The position numbers and the translations under genes were made by a program. A DNA stretch of 64,000 nucleotides from Aricia agestis (taxonomy: Eukaryota > Arthropoda > Insecta > Lepidoptera > Lycaenidae). Below, piece by piece: positions 1 to 11,001 of this stretch; positions within the stretch are counted from its first letter, which is position 1, and the number at the start of each line of letters is the position of its first letter. The stretch is taken from positions 6,199,262 to 6,263,261 of the forward strand of contig NC_056418.1 in NCBI RefSeq assembly GCF_905147365.1, written 5' to 3'. Under the pieces are notes generated by a model. The model ran no database searches. It worked only from the letters and a program-made list of their open reading frames with translations, and was not told the origin of the DNA.

Positions 1-399
1 TTACTTGCTGGTAGCATATGCTTAGAATACTTCTCACGAAACCGAAGTCACTACATGTTTCCCTATAAATTTTGAGGAGTTCCCTCGATTACTTATGGAT
101 CCTTCATCAGATCACCACTTTTGTGAATATAATACCAAATTGGGATGATACCCTACATACCAAAAGAAAATTTTTGAAAATCGGTTAAGAAACGGCGGAG
201 TAATCGTTGAACATAAAAAAACGAACATAACACCTCCCCTATTTTGAAAGCCGGTTAAAATTGTAGCATATGTGTTATTCTGATATATAAGCTATATTAT
301 TGTAAAGTTTCATTAAAATCTGTTCAGTAGTTTTTGCGTGAAAGAGTAACAAACATCCATACATCCAAACAAACTTTCGCCTTTATAATATTAGTAGGA
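1..399 (-). mobile_element. Helitron-like element, 5' end at 399, cut by window start
   Basis: Read on the minus strand it begins A|TCCTACTAATATTATAAAG at 400/399, the 5' terminus type seen in the other Helitrons here, then runs through a segment meaning 'cacgcaaaaactactgaac' typical of that 5' region. The part from about 1 to 290 is repeated on the opposite strand at 26270-26549, so the two copies form a widely spaced inverted pair. The 3' end lies outside the window. Confidence 0.6.
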
Positions 400-1061
400 T
401 TTACATAATTATTATGTAACACATAATATTTGCAAAATGCGCAAATTATGCGCATACTGTATGCTTGTAGCAGTGAAATCAACTTGCCTTCCGAACTCTT
501 CACCAGCCGATAGCTTTGGTTCCAGCAGAATATCAGTGCAGCAGATTTACTGCAAAACTGAGCTGGGGTCCATTTTTGGTGCCACATAATAAAATGTTGT
601 AATGTTGTAATTTCTTTCTGTACCTACTTGTTGTTATTGTGTTGTGGGATTGTCAAAATAAACTTATTCTTCTAATTCTTCTTGATAGAAGCGATCAGTG
701 ATGAAGAGGTTTTCGCGGATAGAACTAAGAGTAAAGTTCTGGTACATTAACATGTTACCCGCTAGTTTTACAAGCAGGCGAACTTTAAATGTTGAAGTTG
801 AAGATAGTTAATAAGCTCCGCTCAAGGAAAGTAAAAAATTGATGCAAGTTTTTCACTACGCTTTTTGCGCTTACACTAAAATAAATATATAAGTTTTCCT
901 AATAGTTCACTTAATATGGATACTTTATAATGGACTTGACTTATATAGCCGCTACACACGTTTAATTTGATCAATACGTGTCATCAAAATATATTTATGT
1001 TGAATTACTTATTTATATTGGATAATTGGATATTTAATAATTTATTACCAAGAATCGACCG
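400..1061. other. gene-less AT-rich stretch
   Basis: No convincing ORF, hairpin terminus or TIR was seen. An 87-codon minus-strand frame at 324-587 runs across the Helitron border and has no recognisable protein features. Confidence 0.5.
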
Positions 1062-1250
1062 CCTAAGACGCCCGCAACTCCGTTGCGACAATATCCATTT
1101 ATAGCGCCGGAACTGTATATTTTTACGAGATAAAAAGTATCCTATGTTCTTTCCCAGGACTCAAGGTATCACCATATCAAATTTTAGCAAAATGGGTTCA
1201 GCGGTTTGGGTGTGAAGAGTTAACAGACAAATATACTGTCGAATTCATAA
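1062..1250 (-). mobile_element. Helitron, decayed
   Basis: The minus-strand 3' end has a GCAAC/GTTGC hairpin (1073-1085) followed by a damaged CTAG (ctaa at 1063). The body carries the family landmarks meaning 'tttcccgggactcaaag' and 'ggttcagcggtttgg' with many substitutions. It ends exactly where the next Helitron begins. Confidence 0.65.
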
Positions 1251-1415
1251 TCTATATTATATAAGTATATATAAAAATGGATTTTTAATTGTGTTGGTAA
1301 CGCTAAAACTCGAAAACAGCTGAACGGATTGGGCTAATTTTAGTCTTAAAATATTCGTAGAAGTCCAGGGAAGGTTTTAAGGGTAAAGTGACAGGAAGTT
1401 CACCGGGACAGCTAG
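1251..1415 (+). mobile_element. short non-autonomous Helitron with intact borders
   Basis: The borders read A|TC (1250/1251) and CTAG|T (1412-1415/1416), as expected for Helitron insertion between A and T. The 3' end is ...CACCGGGACAGCTAG. It is only 165 bp and cannot encode a Rep/helicase, so it is non-autonomous. It abuts the decayed Helitron at 1062-1250 and may have inserted at its end. Confidence 0.65.
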
Positions 1416-1922
1416 TATTAGTATAGATATGGATTTTTTTACCTGTCATATTTTAAGTTTTTACTACATGAACGTAGGTACACAATTAAAGTAAGTTTTA
1501 AAGTATATTAAATATTTTAAATAAATGATATAATACCTAGTACACTCTGACAAATATTTTTATTCCTTGTTAAAACCATAATTGATCTTATTCTGGATTA
1601 TAATAATTGGATAATAAATCTTGCGCGCCTAATAATACGTAGCCATCTTTTGCGTAATAAATATGTCTAAAGATAACTTGATTGATTTATAGATAGAATG
1701 TAACAAGTAACATAGAAATAATAGTACTATTACATTTAATATGTAATGGTAAAATATTTAAGATAATATATTATTAGATCCTAAAACTTATTTAAAGGCG
1801 ACGACGCGCGACGCCTTGATAATAATTTGGCTGTAGCGATATCGATTTTTCTCAGCAATGACTAAAGCTAAGAAATTAAAGTTCATTGTCAGTATTCATC
1901 ATGTCTTTGTAAAGACAAATCA

Positions 1923-1982
1923 ATCAATCGTGTTATGCTATGGGTAATTTAAAGAAATTACCCATAGCATAACACGATTGAT
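1923..1982. repeat. perfect hairpin, 28 bp arms, 4 nt loop
   Basis: The arms 1923-1950 and 1955-1982 are exact reverse complements around the loop aaag. Perfect arms imply recent origin or selection. No TIR-element border or duplication was recognised outside it. It may be a foldback fragment or a template-switch product. Confidence 0.85.
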
Positions 1983-2203
1983 CAACTTTTATAACACAGA
2001 ATAATCAATCAAAAAGACCTCTATAAAATAAGGGATTCCTATTTTGCCAACAGAGGAGAGTGATATAAGCTTCCAAAATTTGTATATAGATTGGTTCAAG
2101 CATACACTTTAATTTGCCCATAGCTTATATGAAATTTATTTATTAATTACGCCACAATTAAAACCATTTTGTCGCTTACGCCCTTTCCATTTTTTGCTAT
2201 TCC

Positions 2204-2255
2204 ATTGCTTGTTTTTATGAGAGGCCGGGCCGGCCTCTCACAGAAAACAAGCAAT
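2204..2255. repeat. GC-core hairpin
   Basis: ATTGCTTGTTTT pairs with AAAACAAGCAAT, and inside it GAGAGGCCGG pairs with CCGGCCTCTC, with small bulges (tat/acag). The GC-rich core stands out in AT-rich surroundings. Its function is unknown. Confidence 0.75.
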
Positions 2256-2640
2256 CTAAAACATATCCAACACGGTTTTTTACTTTAACGCGGCGTCACA
2301 GCTTAAATACTAGATGATCCGTTGAACTTCTATAAACCCTGGACTTGGACGATTATTTCAAGACTAAAATTAGCCAACAATAGCAAAATATAAATTCATT
2401 TTAAATTTATATAGATTAGTTAATATACAGAAGCAAATAAAGACGAATTAAGAATTAAATCTATAAACGTGTGTTAAGCTATAATAGACAGGCAAAACAC
2501 TCATAATCTTAGTTTATTTTATTCCAAACTATATATAAAAGTATAAAATACAATCGGCCTAACTAATAAATATTATCCAGAACCCTTCTTACAAGCAATC
2601 GGATAAAATATGCCCTCGGGTTGATTCCAATAGGTGTAGT

Positions 2641-2672
2641 ATGGGTTTCATATATAATTATATGAAACCCAT
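2641..2672. repeat. perfect hairpin, 14 bp arms
   Basis: ATGGGTTTCATATA pairs with TATATGAAACCCAT across a 4 nt loop. No other feature is seen around it. Confidence 0.75.
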
Positions 2673-2977
2673 GTTAAATCGTGTTAATAATAGCCTGTAA
2701 TGCAATGCTTTAAATGGACCTTCAACTTGTATACCATGAATAAGGTGTAGGTTGACACTTGAAAAGATAATTAATTTTCCAGAGAGTACTAAACGATTCA
2801 GTTAAATACGCCCCATTTATAATGGCGCTTAAATTGTTTAACTTGAACTTTTTGAACGAGTATATTGTAGTAATTATGTTTTTATATTAATATTTTTGTA
2901 TAAGTTAAGTAAAGTTTGTAAATTGTGTTTGTGTGTATTGAAATTCATTCATTTCGTGGAAACTGTGTATTTTGCAG

Positions 2978-3045
2978 GATCAAAACTCTCCTATGTACCG
3001 GGACTGAAAGTACCATACAAAATTTGTGAACGGAAAGGTAACAGA
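2978..3045 (-). mobile_element. short decayed Helitron fragment
   Basis: Contains weak matches to the Helitron body: 'ctcctatgtaccgggactgaaagtacc' resembles the usual 'tcctatgtcctttcccgggactcaaag' region, followed by 'ggtaacagac'. Termini are not recognisable. Confidence 0.35.
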
Positions 3046-3105
3046 CATAATGCCTACGAGGACTCATAAGCCATCATCGTTTACATTACATCGTTTTTTA
3101 AATAA

Positions 3106-4095
3106 TAATAATAATAATAACGTTTATTCAACAATATGACACAGCATTACACTACAATAATAAATTACACGTTACAATACAAAGAAGAGAAACTAAAACA
3201 TCACATACGCAAAAGACACAAAATTATACAAAAAAGAGAAAATAAAAAAGAAGGAATAATTCACGAGACACGGTGATAAGACAGTAGGTATGCATACCAT
3301 AAGGACGTAAACTATGGGGACATCCCCATAGTGCATAAGGGTCAGCCGTACGAGTAGTGTATTGTTATGTCTATTGTAGAAAAGGATACCACTCAGGCTT
3401 ATTACCGTGGTGTACACCACAGTGCCTGGTAGGTATTATGTGGTTCCTAATTGGTGTTTTGAGTCTAAGATTATAATAGTGAATGGTATAAGCGATTAGT
3501 TACAAGGAGTATTTTATAAGAATCCATCAAATATAAATCAGATAGTTTCATCCAACTAGAATTTGTTTTGTTGAAGAAGTTAAATGAAAAAAGTTTGGGA
3601 GGAGGATGACTTAGTGTGATCGTGGCCGAAATAATATATGAAGGCCTATCGATGCCTTGTTTATCATTTTAACAAACTAAAGTATTAAATATTTCGAGAC
3701 AGAAAATATACTTAAGTAGAGCCTAAAAATGGTATAAATGATGGTAAATTATGAAAAAATAAATCTGTTATCCAGGTCCAGTATGTTGTGGCGCTTAAGA
3801 CGACCATAACGGCTTTTTTCGAGGAGACTGTGGGCAAGGTCATTAGGGTGGTTATTTAAGCATAGCTTGTATCTGGTGCATGATTTAGAGATTTCCTCTT
3901 TGATGGTGGGTATCGATAAGATTTCATGTAGTTCACTATTCTTTATATACCAGTGTGCATTGGAGATTCCTCTCAATATTATATTTTCACATCTTTGCAA
4001 TATTTCTATGTTGCTTATGGCAGCACTACCCCAGAGCTGAAGACCATAAGTCCAGATGGGTTTTAAGCCACAAACATAAAAATCTTTTCTTTTAT
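3106..4095 (-). mobile_element. jockey-type LINE, 5'-truncated 3' end
   Basis: A non-LTR retrotransposon fragment on the minus strand. Its 3' end is the (TTA/TAA)n tail at about 3106-3120 followed (plus strand) by cgtttattcaaca, the same 3' end as the LINE at 44365-45762. TTTTTAAATAA occurs just outside both ends (3095-3105 and 4097-4107), a probable target-site duplication. The upstream edge near 4095 is the 5' truncation point. Confidence 0.75.
3749..4078 (-). pseudogene. C-terminal remnant of jockey-type reverse transcriptase
   Basis: The minus-strand frame reads GLKPIWTYGLQLWGSAA near its start, then LQRCENIILRGISNAHWYI and a basic tail. This is the region after the polymerase domain in jockey-like LINE proteins, which supports reverse transcription of the element RNA. 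The frame is open from about 4078, upstream of the first Met at 4000, so it is a truncated body, not a gene with its own start. No RT catalytic motif is left. It parallels the C-terminal part of the fragment at 44645-45762 (there PVWTYGIQLWGCTKKT). It is not expected to be functional. Confidence 0.75.
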
Positions 4096-4099
4096 GTTT

Positions 4100-4960
4100 T
4101 TAAATAAATATAATATTATATTTTCAAGTTTTTAGGTTTCCAAGCTTAATGGTTGAAAATAGGAACCTATTTGACTTTATATCGGTCGTCCGTCCGTCTA
4201 TCACCAAGCTTTACCTAAAGAACTGTAATAAATAAATTTTCCCAATTTTTGTTGGCGCTATTAGAACAAAATATTTTAGTAAAATTAAAATAAAATTAAT
4301 GATTATTATTGTGGGGGCCTCATACAACAACAACGCGATTTTTTTGCTCTATATCCATTACAATGGCACTGATGGTTGTTCATTATGAAATGAAGCTTCA
4401 GCCTCCGGTGCAGCTATTATTTCACGTTGCTGATTACCCAAAGACTCATATTAGTTTGAAATTGACAGAATTTGTGGCACAAGTCGCACTGAAAAAGAAC
4501 AAAAGTCTCGTAATAACTGAACGTATAATATGATAACAAGTCTATAAATTACTCGCTGCCTTATAGGTAGAAACGGACATGTAAGACATGACTTCATTTA
4601 CATTGCTAAACTATATTATAAAAAAATACATGTAAGTACATAATATATTGTATAATAATAGTAATATAAATTCACTAAATATGAGCACACCCGCGTGCAG
4701 CGCTCCCTGTAAATAAGAACAAACTGTATGACATGTCCATGTTCGCGCGGAAAGGCGCGTAATTTCAAACGCGGTACAAGACGGTAAGTATAGACTATAG
4801 ATGTCCGCATCTACCACAATAAAATCTAACACAACTGTCAACTTGTTGTCATTTACGTCTTCTTATCTTTGGAATTACTTCTGATAGAAAAAAAAATGTA
4901 GGAATATGCGTCTCATTATTGGTCTCATTATATGGAAGTGCATGATGCAATAAAAAAAAG
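4100..4960. other. gene-less stretch with a dispersed-repeat trace
   Basis: About 4130-4215 includes 'aggaacctat' and 'ggtcgtccgtccgtct', which look like a dispersed repeat. A 74-codon plus-strand ORF at 4309-4533 has no recognisable domain. Nothing else can be supported. Confidence 0.35.
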
Positions 4961-5350
4961 ACGGGTTGCACTCCGGTGGTTCCGGCAGAAGTGAAAACTT
5001 GATTATTAATGTTGTGCATTATTTTTTTAACCTATTTTTTATGAAAATCGATTTTTTAAAAATCGAGTTTCTTAATTAATCGAAACCCTTACAATTTTTT
5101 TTAACCAAATTTATGGAAATCGATTTTTAAAAATCGTTTTTTCAATTAATCGAAACCCTTACAATCGATTAAAAAATATCGACAATCGAAAAAAAAAACA
5201 ATCGATTGTTCTATTAATCGATTTCGATGTTACAACACTACTCTCCGTCTTACGGTTTTTCGATCCGCACGAGAATCTGACGCGAGTTTCACAGTTTTTA
5301 CACATCCCACAAAAGTGCTCAACGCCGCTAAAGAAGTTTTCACTTCAAAA
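4960..5350. mobile_element. possible TIR element with ATCGAT-rich interior
   Basis: The left side has GCAGAAGTGAAAACTTG (about 4986) and the right side has AAAGAAGTTTTCACTTC (about 5329), an inverted pair. The interior holds two diverged copies of a roughly 65 bp unit with AATCGATTTT and ATTAATCGAAACCCTTACAA (5040-5104 and 5113-5176). The exact ends and target duplication were not resolved. Confidence 0.4.
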
Positions 5351-5872
5351 ATTGCTATTTCGGACTTGATCTTTTATACGTAGGGACCGTTGAAATATTG
5401 TAGTGTTCTATGCACACAAACAGACGCTCGATAGCTCGGCAAGGTTTATCAACGAGTGGCACAACCTCCCCATCTGAATGCTAGCGGACGACTGCCGCCC
5501 GCGCCCGCGCAGACCACCTTTGAACCAAATCATTCGTAAATAGTGTTTTTCGATATCTTTCAATAGAAAATATTGTTTGATTTTTATAAAAAATACAGAT
5601 ATTCAAGAATAATAGATTTCAAATATATCTATGAAAAAAAAATATGCATATATCCCAGCCGTTTAGGAGAAGACCCGATTTGAAATTGCAAATCAATGTC
5701 ACGTATTATTTTTTTATTGAGGCAAGGGTAAGACATACAGCAGCTAAAAATGTTGATATATTAGATGTTGAACTGATCTTTCACATATGTTTTTTTCAAC
5801 TCTTTCCTAACAGAAATGAATGAGTAGTTAGAAAAACAAAATGACCATTTCACGACTCTATTCGCCTTAATG

Positions 5873-6007
5873 GTACTATCAGAGAAGTTGATTCCTAGGC
5901 AGATGGGGGATCTACGTAGACAGATTGCAATTAACATTGAATTGACACGATCCAACCAAATGACGTTTGTCTGTCAACTGCCCAGGAATCAATTTCCTCG
6001 ATGATAC
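5873..6007. mobile_element. MITE, copy 1 of a two-copy family
   Basis: The left end GTACTATCAGAGAAGTTGAT and the right end ...AATCAATTTCCTCGATGATAC are imperfect inverted repeats. The same ends flank 34888-35050, where the centre differs. Length 135 bp, no coding capacity. Confidence 0.65.
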
Positions 6008-6240
6008 ATTCACAAGTAAAATAATGTATCCCACACACATAGTGTTATCACGTGAAACCGTTCAAACCAGTCTTAATAGACTATTTCGATATTATGTAAA
6101 ATACATCCATTTAAATATAAAGATAACAATGATATTCTATGTTACTAGTATTTTAGAAACTCATTGAAAGATAAGATCAAAAACCACTTGCATTTAAATC
6201 ATCATCTTACAAAGCTTCCTATTGTGTATGCGCTATCACA

Positions 6241-6283
6241 GGCGTGTATGACGAGTGTACGACGTGTATGAAGCGTGTATGGT
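6241..6283 (+). repeat. short degenerate GTGTATG repeat
   Basis: GTGTATGA, GTGTACGA, GTGTATGA and GTGTATGG recur within 43 bp, separated by cgagt/cgac/agc. A small minisatellite-like patch. Confidence 0.5.
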
Positions 6284-6335
6284 AATATGTCTGAGCTGAC
6301 GAAACACGTGTCATCGTTTTATTGTTTAATAATAA

Positions 6336-6354
6336 TAATAATAATGTGCCACAT
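6336..6354 (+). repeat. (AAT)n microsatellite
   Basis: About six AAT units in a row. This could be a retroposon tail, but no homologous body was recognised next to it. Confidence 0.7.
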
Positions 6355-6359
6355 TGGCC

Positions 6360-7760
6360 CGTTAAAGACTTACTAACGTGTAGAGGGACTTAATATTCGT
6401 GTATGTGCCCATGATCACTTCGCAATCATTGTGTTAATTGATTATTATCCATCATAGTTTACATTTTAATGTGGACAGATATAAAAAACAAGTATTTATT
6501 CATCTTTTAGGCAATTCCTATTCGGCATCTAGATAGGCAAGATGATTATTATTCTAAGAAACTCGTTACTGTCGTACAAACTATAATAGAAGGTACGTTG
6601 CATTTTCTTTGCAAATTTTACACCAAGTTAGTTACTAGTCCAGTTACTAACAAGTTGGTCGTCATTAAAAGTAATCCTAACTTACATTTTACTACGTAGA
6701 GAAGTCTCTACAATACGCGTGCCACGGAACAACAACCGGTTTGATTCTACATGTTGGAGAATGTGTATTTGGTACCCCAGCAGGGACTATAGCTTCTGAG
6801 CTATAGAAGTCACAATGTTAAAAAGATCTGAGTAATGTGACAAGTTAGAAATGTATTAATTGAAATGTGCTAAGTTTCGAAGCATAATTATTATGTATAT
6901 TTATATTACGCATTTGTTTTTTTTTTTTTTTTGATAGGGTAGATAGAATAAGAGCCAAATATGTATCGATATTCGATACTCTATTACATAATTGTTTTCA
7001 TTATAAAAATTAATATTGTGTATAAAAACATCTCTGTGTAAATTTTTTTTTAGTATTTTTACGGGCTGTAATTGCAGATTTATGAGAAGAAAACTCTACT
7101 ACCAGTAGCCTACTTGCGCAGTAACTATTTATATAATATTATAATCTGTGCTACTACGTCTACTAAATATCATAATAATATTATACAATTATAGCAAAAG
7201 ATGATTAATGATTATTTTTTAAAAGAAAATGTAACCAAAATAAATATTGTTCCTTAATTAAGACCTTGCGGCAAAGATTCTCATCTTCAGCTAGTATTAA
7301 CGTGACTTTATCATTTGCGTCTGTGTAATAAACTTTTTTAAGCTTTTCATTTCTGAATGTTGGACTTTCATATTATGTTAGGATAAGAGACAGCTGTAAA
7401 TAATGATATTGTTACGTGCTAGGGTTCGAAGGATTTGGAGAGAAAGAGATGCTGACTGTCTTGAAGACTTTACTTTTTCACTAGCACTAAGTCCAAACAC
7501 TAATCACCAGGTCCAATCGTCACATTTGATTCATCCACAAAAGTGTGCATGTCTGGTTAGTTTGCCATAATAACATTATTAAACCAATATTAATAAAATC
7601 TTATAATAATTATGTCATTGTATTCATTTTCATTGAGTCCCGTCAAAGAATACAGAATAGTTTTATCGTGGCTGAATCTATTGTATACTTCGCTATACAA
7701 CCACGTTAGCCGCCAAAACCCAGGTATCCGTGGTCTCTTATCCTATTTGTTGTAAGCTTC
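6360..7760. other. gene-less AT-rich stretch
   Basis: Contains a 17-base poly-T run near 6916-6932. No ORF, TIR or Helitron terminus could be supported. Confidence 0.4.
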
Positions 7761-7765
7761 TACTT

Positions 7766-8050
7766 TTAGTGAAATTGAAGTGGTGAGAGCACGCTACGTG
7801 ATTGGATTAGGTCTATTTTTATGCACAGCAAGACAATCCTTGGCCTGGCCCCCGGATATACAAGATTAACCTCGAAATTGGATGCACGGTTTCCATCAAA
7901 AATATGCTCGAAATATGCACGTATTGTTTCGGCTTTTAAATCCGGTTTTAGCACTAAAACGCGGTAACAGAAAAATATACTGCTTGAGTTGTTTGCTGTG
8001 TTGTTACATAATTTTCTGCTAGACAAACTGCATAATTTATCAGTAGTCAA
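7766..8050 (-). CDS. coding-like minus-strand ORF of unknown family
   Basis: A 94-codon frame not covered by any repeat I recognise. Residues about 33 onward (KPDLKAETIRAYFEHIFDG, then NRASNFEVNLVYPGARPRIV) have mixed, protein-like composition unlike the low-complexity chance frames elsewhere. A pyrimidine-rich stretch ending in TTTTAG lies just before that part, so an exon starting near 7960 is possible, but no matching donor was identified. No signal peptide, membrane segment or known motif is seen. It could equally be a transposon gene remnant or a chance ORF, and I do not assign a function. Confidence 0.25.
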   Translation of the reverse strand: MTTDKLCSLSSRKLCNNTANNSSSIFFCYRVLVLKPDLKAETIRAYFEHIFDGNRASNFEVNLVYPGARPRIVLLCIKIDLIQSRSVLSPLQFH

Positions 8051-8512
8051 AATCCTACCTTATAATGGACCCTGGATAACACTTTACTAGATTAGTAGAC
8101 TTTTAGGTACATAAGATTCGTAGACAAACTTTTGTATAAGATTTAAACCAGCTTTCTTCAGATCCAGCAACAGTTGAAACCATTAAAACATCTTATTTCA
8201 TCCTAAATGTTAAAATAACATATATAAAAGACTGTAAACTAAAATAAAACCTAGGCGGAAGAAAGCGGCGCATTTGCCAAATACTTTCTTTTCATTCATG
8301 TTTAAATTTTCTTGAGTATTTAGAGAACTGTGCTACGGATACCTTAGCATCAAGAGCTATGCATACAGAAGTGTGGTGAAGAGAGCATAGTAAGCACCAC
8401 CTGGGGAGTAGTTTTTAAGTTCTGTGTTAAATTACACTGGAATAAAGTAAATACTCTTAGAATGTGGAGGTAATTTTGAATGTAAGAAAATACGTTGAAT
8501 TTGCTCATCGCA

Positions 8513-8606
8513 CCTATGAAATGAAATGAAATATATTTATTGCAAGAATGTAGTGCATATTATAGGTCTTCAAATTATAAAATACTGTTCTAAACATTCT
8601 GCCATC
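8513..8606 (-). mobile_element. probable LINE 3' tail, interrupted by the element at 8607
   Basis: (GAAAT)n followed by atatttattgcaag looks like the minus-strand 3' end of a non-LTR element. The sequence after the foldback element (gtggcgtgcaaaagt at 9004) may be the continuation of the same 3' UTR. This is inference from resemblance to lepidopteran LINE tails. Confidence 0.45.
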
Positions 8607-9003
8607 CAGTAGCGGTAGCACGGCGACCAGCGGAAATGCGAAAGTATGGACAAACTGTGGAAATAAACCTAAGGTGCCGTTCCGATCTTTTTTCGTTCCG
8701 AAAAATTTAATTAAAATGCCACTTTATGACACACTATAGTATATGTCATAATGTAGGATATTATTTGAATTTTTAGTACTATAGTCTGTCTTAAAGTGGC
8801 TTTTAAATTGAATTATTCGGAACTAAAAAAGATCGGAACGGCACCTTAAGTTTATCTCCACAGTTTGTGACTATAGTCTGTCATAAAGTAGCATTTTAAT
8901 TGAATTTTTCGGAACGAAAAAAGTTCGGAACGGCACCTTAGGTTTATTTCCACAGTTTGTCCATACTTTCGCATTTCCGCTGGTCGCCGTGCTACCGCTA
9001 CAG
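8607..9003. mobile_element. hAT-like foldback element with long inverted repeats
   Basis: The ends are CAGTAGCGGTAGCACGGCGA and its inverse TCGCCGTGCTACCGCTACAG, the CAG...CTG ends being hAT-like. The arms stay complementary for about 100 bp on each side. The right arm is partly duplicated: the unit with ACTATAGTCTGTC and TTCGGAAC occurs at about 8780-8860 and again at 8873-8945. No clear 8 bp target duplication was found. There is no transposase ORF, so it is non-autonomous. Confidence 0.75.
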
Positions 9004-9676
9004 GTGGCGTGCAAAAGTCAACGTAAACATTATTGAAAATTAATTTATAGAATTAAAATAAGAATATAATATTACAAAACAAAGTCCATAATTATTACAT
9101 TAGTATTAAAGTAGCTAGAATATAATCAAATTAAATATATGTATAAATTGTATGATATAGTATTGTAGCACTGAGTGCATTTAAATTTTACCTTATGTAA
9201 GCAAAGATGTATTTCGATAACTTTATTTTGTAATTTTAATAGCATTTTAAATTACATAAGCACAATTACAGTTTAATTATGAATTTAATAAAATTATACA
9301 ACTCTCTTTTTTCCATGAAATTTGGTAAGGACTTGGGGATGAAAAAACATGTAGAGTCAGTAGAGAGATCTCAAATGTCATCCCAGAAACCGTACATTTG
9401 TGTTAGGCTCCCAGTTTAAATTAAACAAAATATACACAAAATAATTAATCACTTGTAAACATAGCTTATGTATGACAATAGCTCTTAATAGACAATAGCT
9501 TGAGCGGCCTGAATCTGTCGTAACAGTTTTAGCGAACAACAGCAATCCAAGACGTAGTTAGCCTCAAACTGACCTATTTACCATCACAAACAATCTAATG
9601 GCTTACCGAAATAGCTAATAGGAAATACAGGTTATAAGCTAGAATAAGCTAGTAGTTTGTATTGAAAATTTATGAC

Positions 9677-10148
9677 CAGCGGGGCTAAGATGGTCGTATA
9701 GCAATTCCTCTCAATCAATTCATAAAATGAATTGCCAAAACTGTCAAAGTCACGAATGTCAAATTAGTACGAATATAAACCAATTGAATTGGTCAAACTC
9801 ACGAATGTCAAATTAGTACGAATTTAGACCAATGAGTTTCTAAAATACTAGAGTAGCAATGTCTTACAAAAGATTCTCAGAAATGCGTAACCACTTTTTT
9901 GTTCAAAAGACAATGTCAAGTCATATATTCGTTATGTCATTATGTATGTGAGATATGCCTGCAGGCATCTTCGAAGTGGCAACGCGTTGCTACCGTAAAC
10001 TTCCAATCTAGTTACGTTAGTAACATACAATATCATTGATTTAGACCAATTGAATTGGTCTGACATTCGTGACTTTGACAGTTTTGACAATTCATTTTAT
10101 TTTGAATTGATTGAGAGGAATTGCTATACGACCATTTTAGCCCCGCTG
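9677..10148. mobile_element. MITE with about 85 bp inverted ends (hAT-like)
   Basis: The left end CAGCGGGGCTAAGATGGTCG and the right end CGACCATTTTAGCCCCGCTG are inverted. Homology continues through CAATTCCTCTCAATCAATT and the segment with GTCAAAGTCACGAATGTCA. The motif ACGAATGTCAAATTAGTACG is repeated twice in the left half. A solo fragment of the same family lies at 39838-39920. No coding capacity. Confidence 0.75.
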
Positions 10149-10263
10149 ATGGAAAACCCGAATTGGCATACTTATAGATTTTAATTGTATCAAGAGAATA
10201 TTACTTCCTTGCCTATGCCGTGCTGATAATCTACTCTCACTCTGTCTTAGGTATTTTCGATCA

Positions 10264-10501
10264 GGTCACGTGTTTTGACTCCTGACTGGAGTTTTAAATT
10301 TTTGCTCATCCTTCAAAATCATCTATAAAAGTGCACAACGCCAGTAAAGAAGTTTATTTTCGGAGCAATATATTTAACTAATGGTCACGTGTTTTGACTC
10401 CTGACTGGAGTTTTAAATTTTTGCTCATCCTTCAAAATCATCTATAAAAGTGCACAACGCCAGTAAAGAAGTTTATTTTCGGAGCAATATATTTAACTAA
10501 T
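10264..10501 (+). repeat. perfect 2 x 119 bp tandem duplication
   Basis: GGTCACGTGTTTTGACTCC starts at 10264 and again at 10383, and the two units match to the last base I checked (…TTTAACTAAT). The unit shares a motif (GTGC.CAACGCC..TAAAGAAGTTT) with 5318-5340, so it probably derives from a dispersed element. Exact identity suggests a recent duplication, or an assembly artefact. Confidence 0.85.
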
Positions 10502-10740
10502 GATATTCAAAGTAATAACGCGTTTATTTAAGACTAAATATAAGTATATAGACTATGTTTTTTAATAAAACTAGCGGAGTGCGTGCTGATTGATTGATGC
10601 TGATTTGATGAATGTGCTGTGGCTGATTTCTGGATCTAAACTGTCTGAAGTGCAACCTAAATGGATTTTCAACCTAAACATTCATTCAAATCGGTCCAGC
10701 CTTTTAGGAGGAGTTCAGAACAGTAGAACTAATATAATAG

Positions 10741-11001
10741 TTAGGGAGCCCTAGAACAATTTTTTTTATTACTATCAAGCTAATTTTTTATGAGTATCAA
10801 AATGAAGCTATATTTTGATAAGACGAACAACATTGTCCTACAAATAGAACAATCCATATTTTAGGACCATCAATTCGAAGTATGAAATCCTTTCTATCTC
10901 TGTTAGCTACCACTTTCGAGATTTTACGCAAATAAAAATGATGTTATTTGTCTTATCAAAATGGAGCTACAGCTTAAAAAAAATTTGTTCTAAGGCTCTA
11001 T
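10741..11001. mobile_element. TIR element (MITE)
   Basis: TTAGGGAGCCCTAGAACAA at the left mirrors TTGTTCTAAGGCTCTATAA at the right. Further in, TTTTGATAAGAC mirrors GTCTTATCAAAAT. No ORF inside. Confidence 0.6.

Noticed and set aside
1923..1982. microRNA gene
   Set aside because: Hairpin size fits, but perfect pairing with a 4 nt loop is untypical of animal microRNA precursors and no expression evidence is available.
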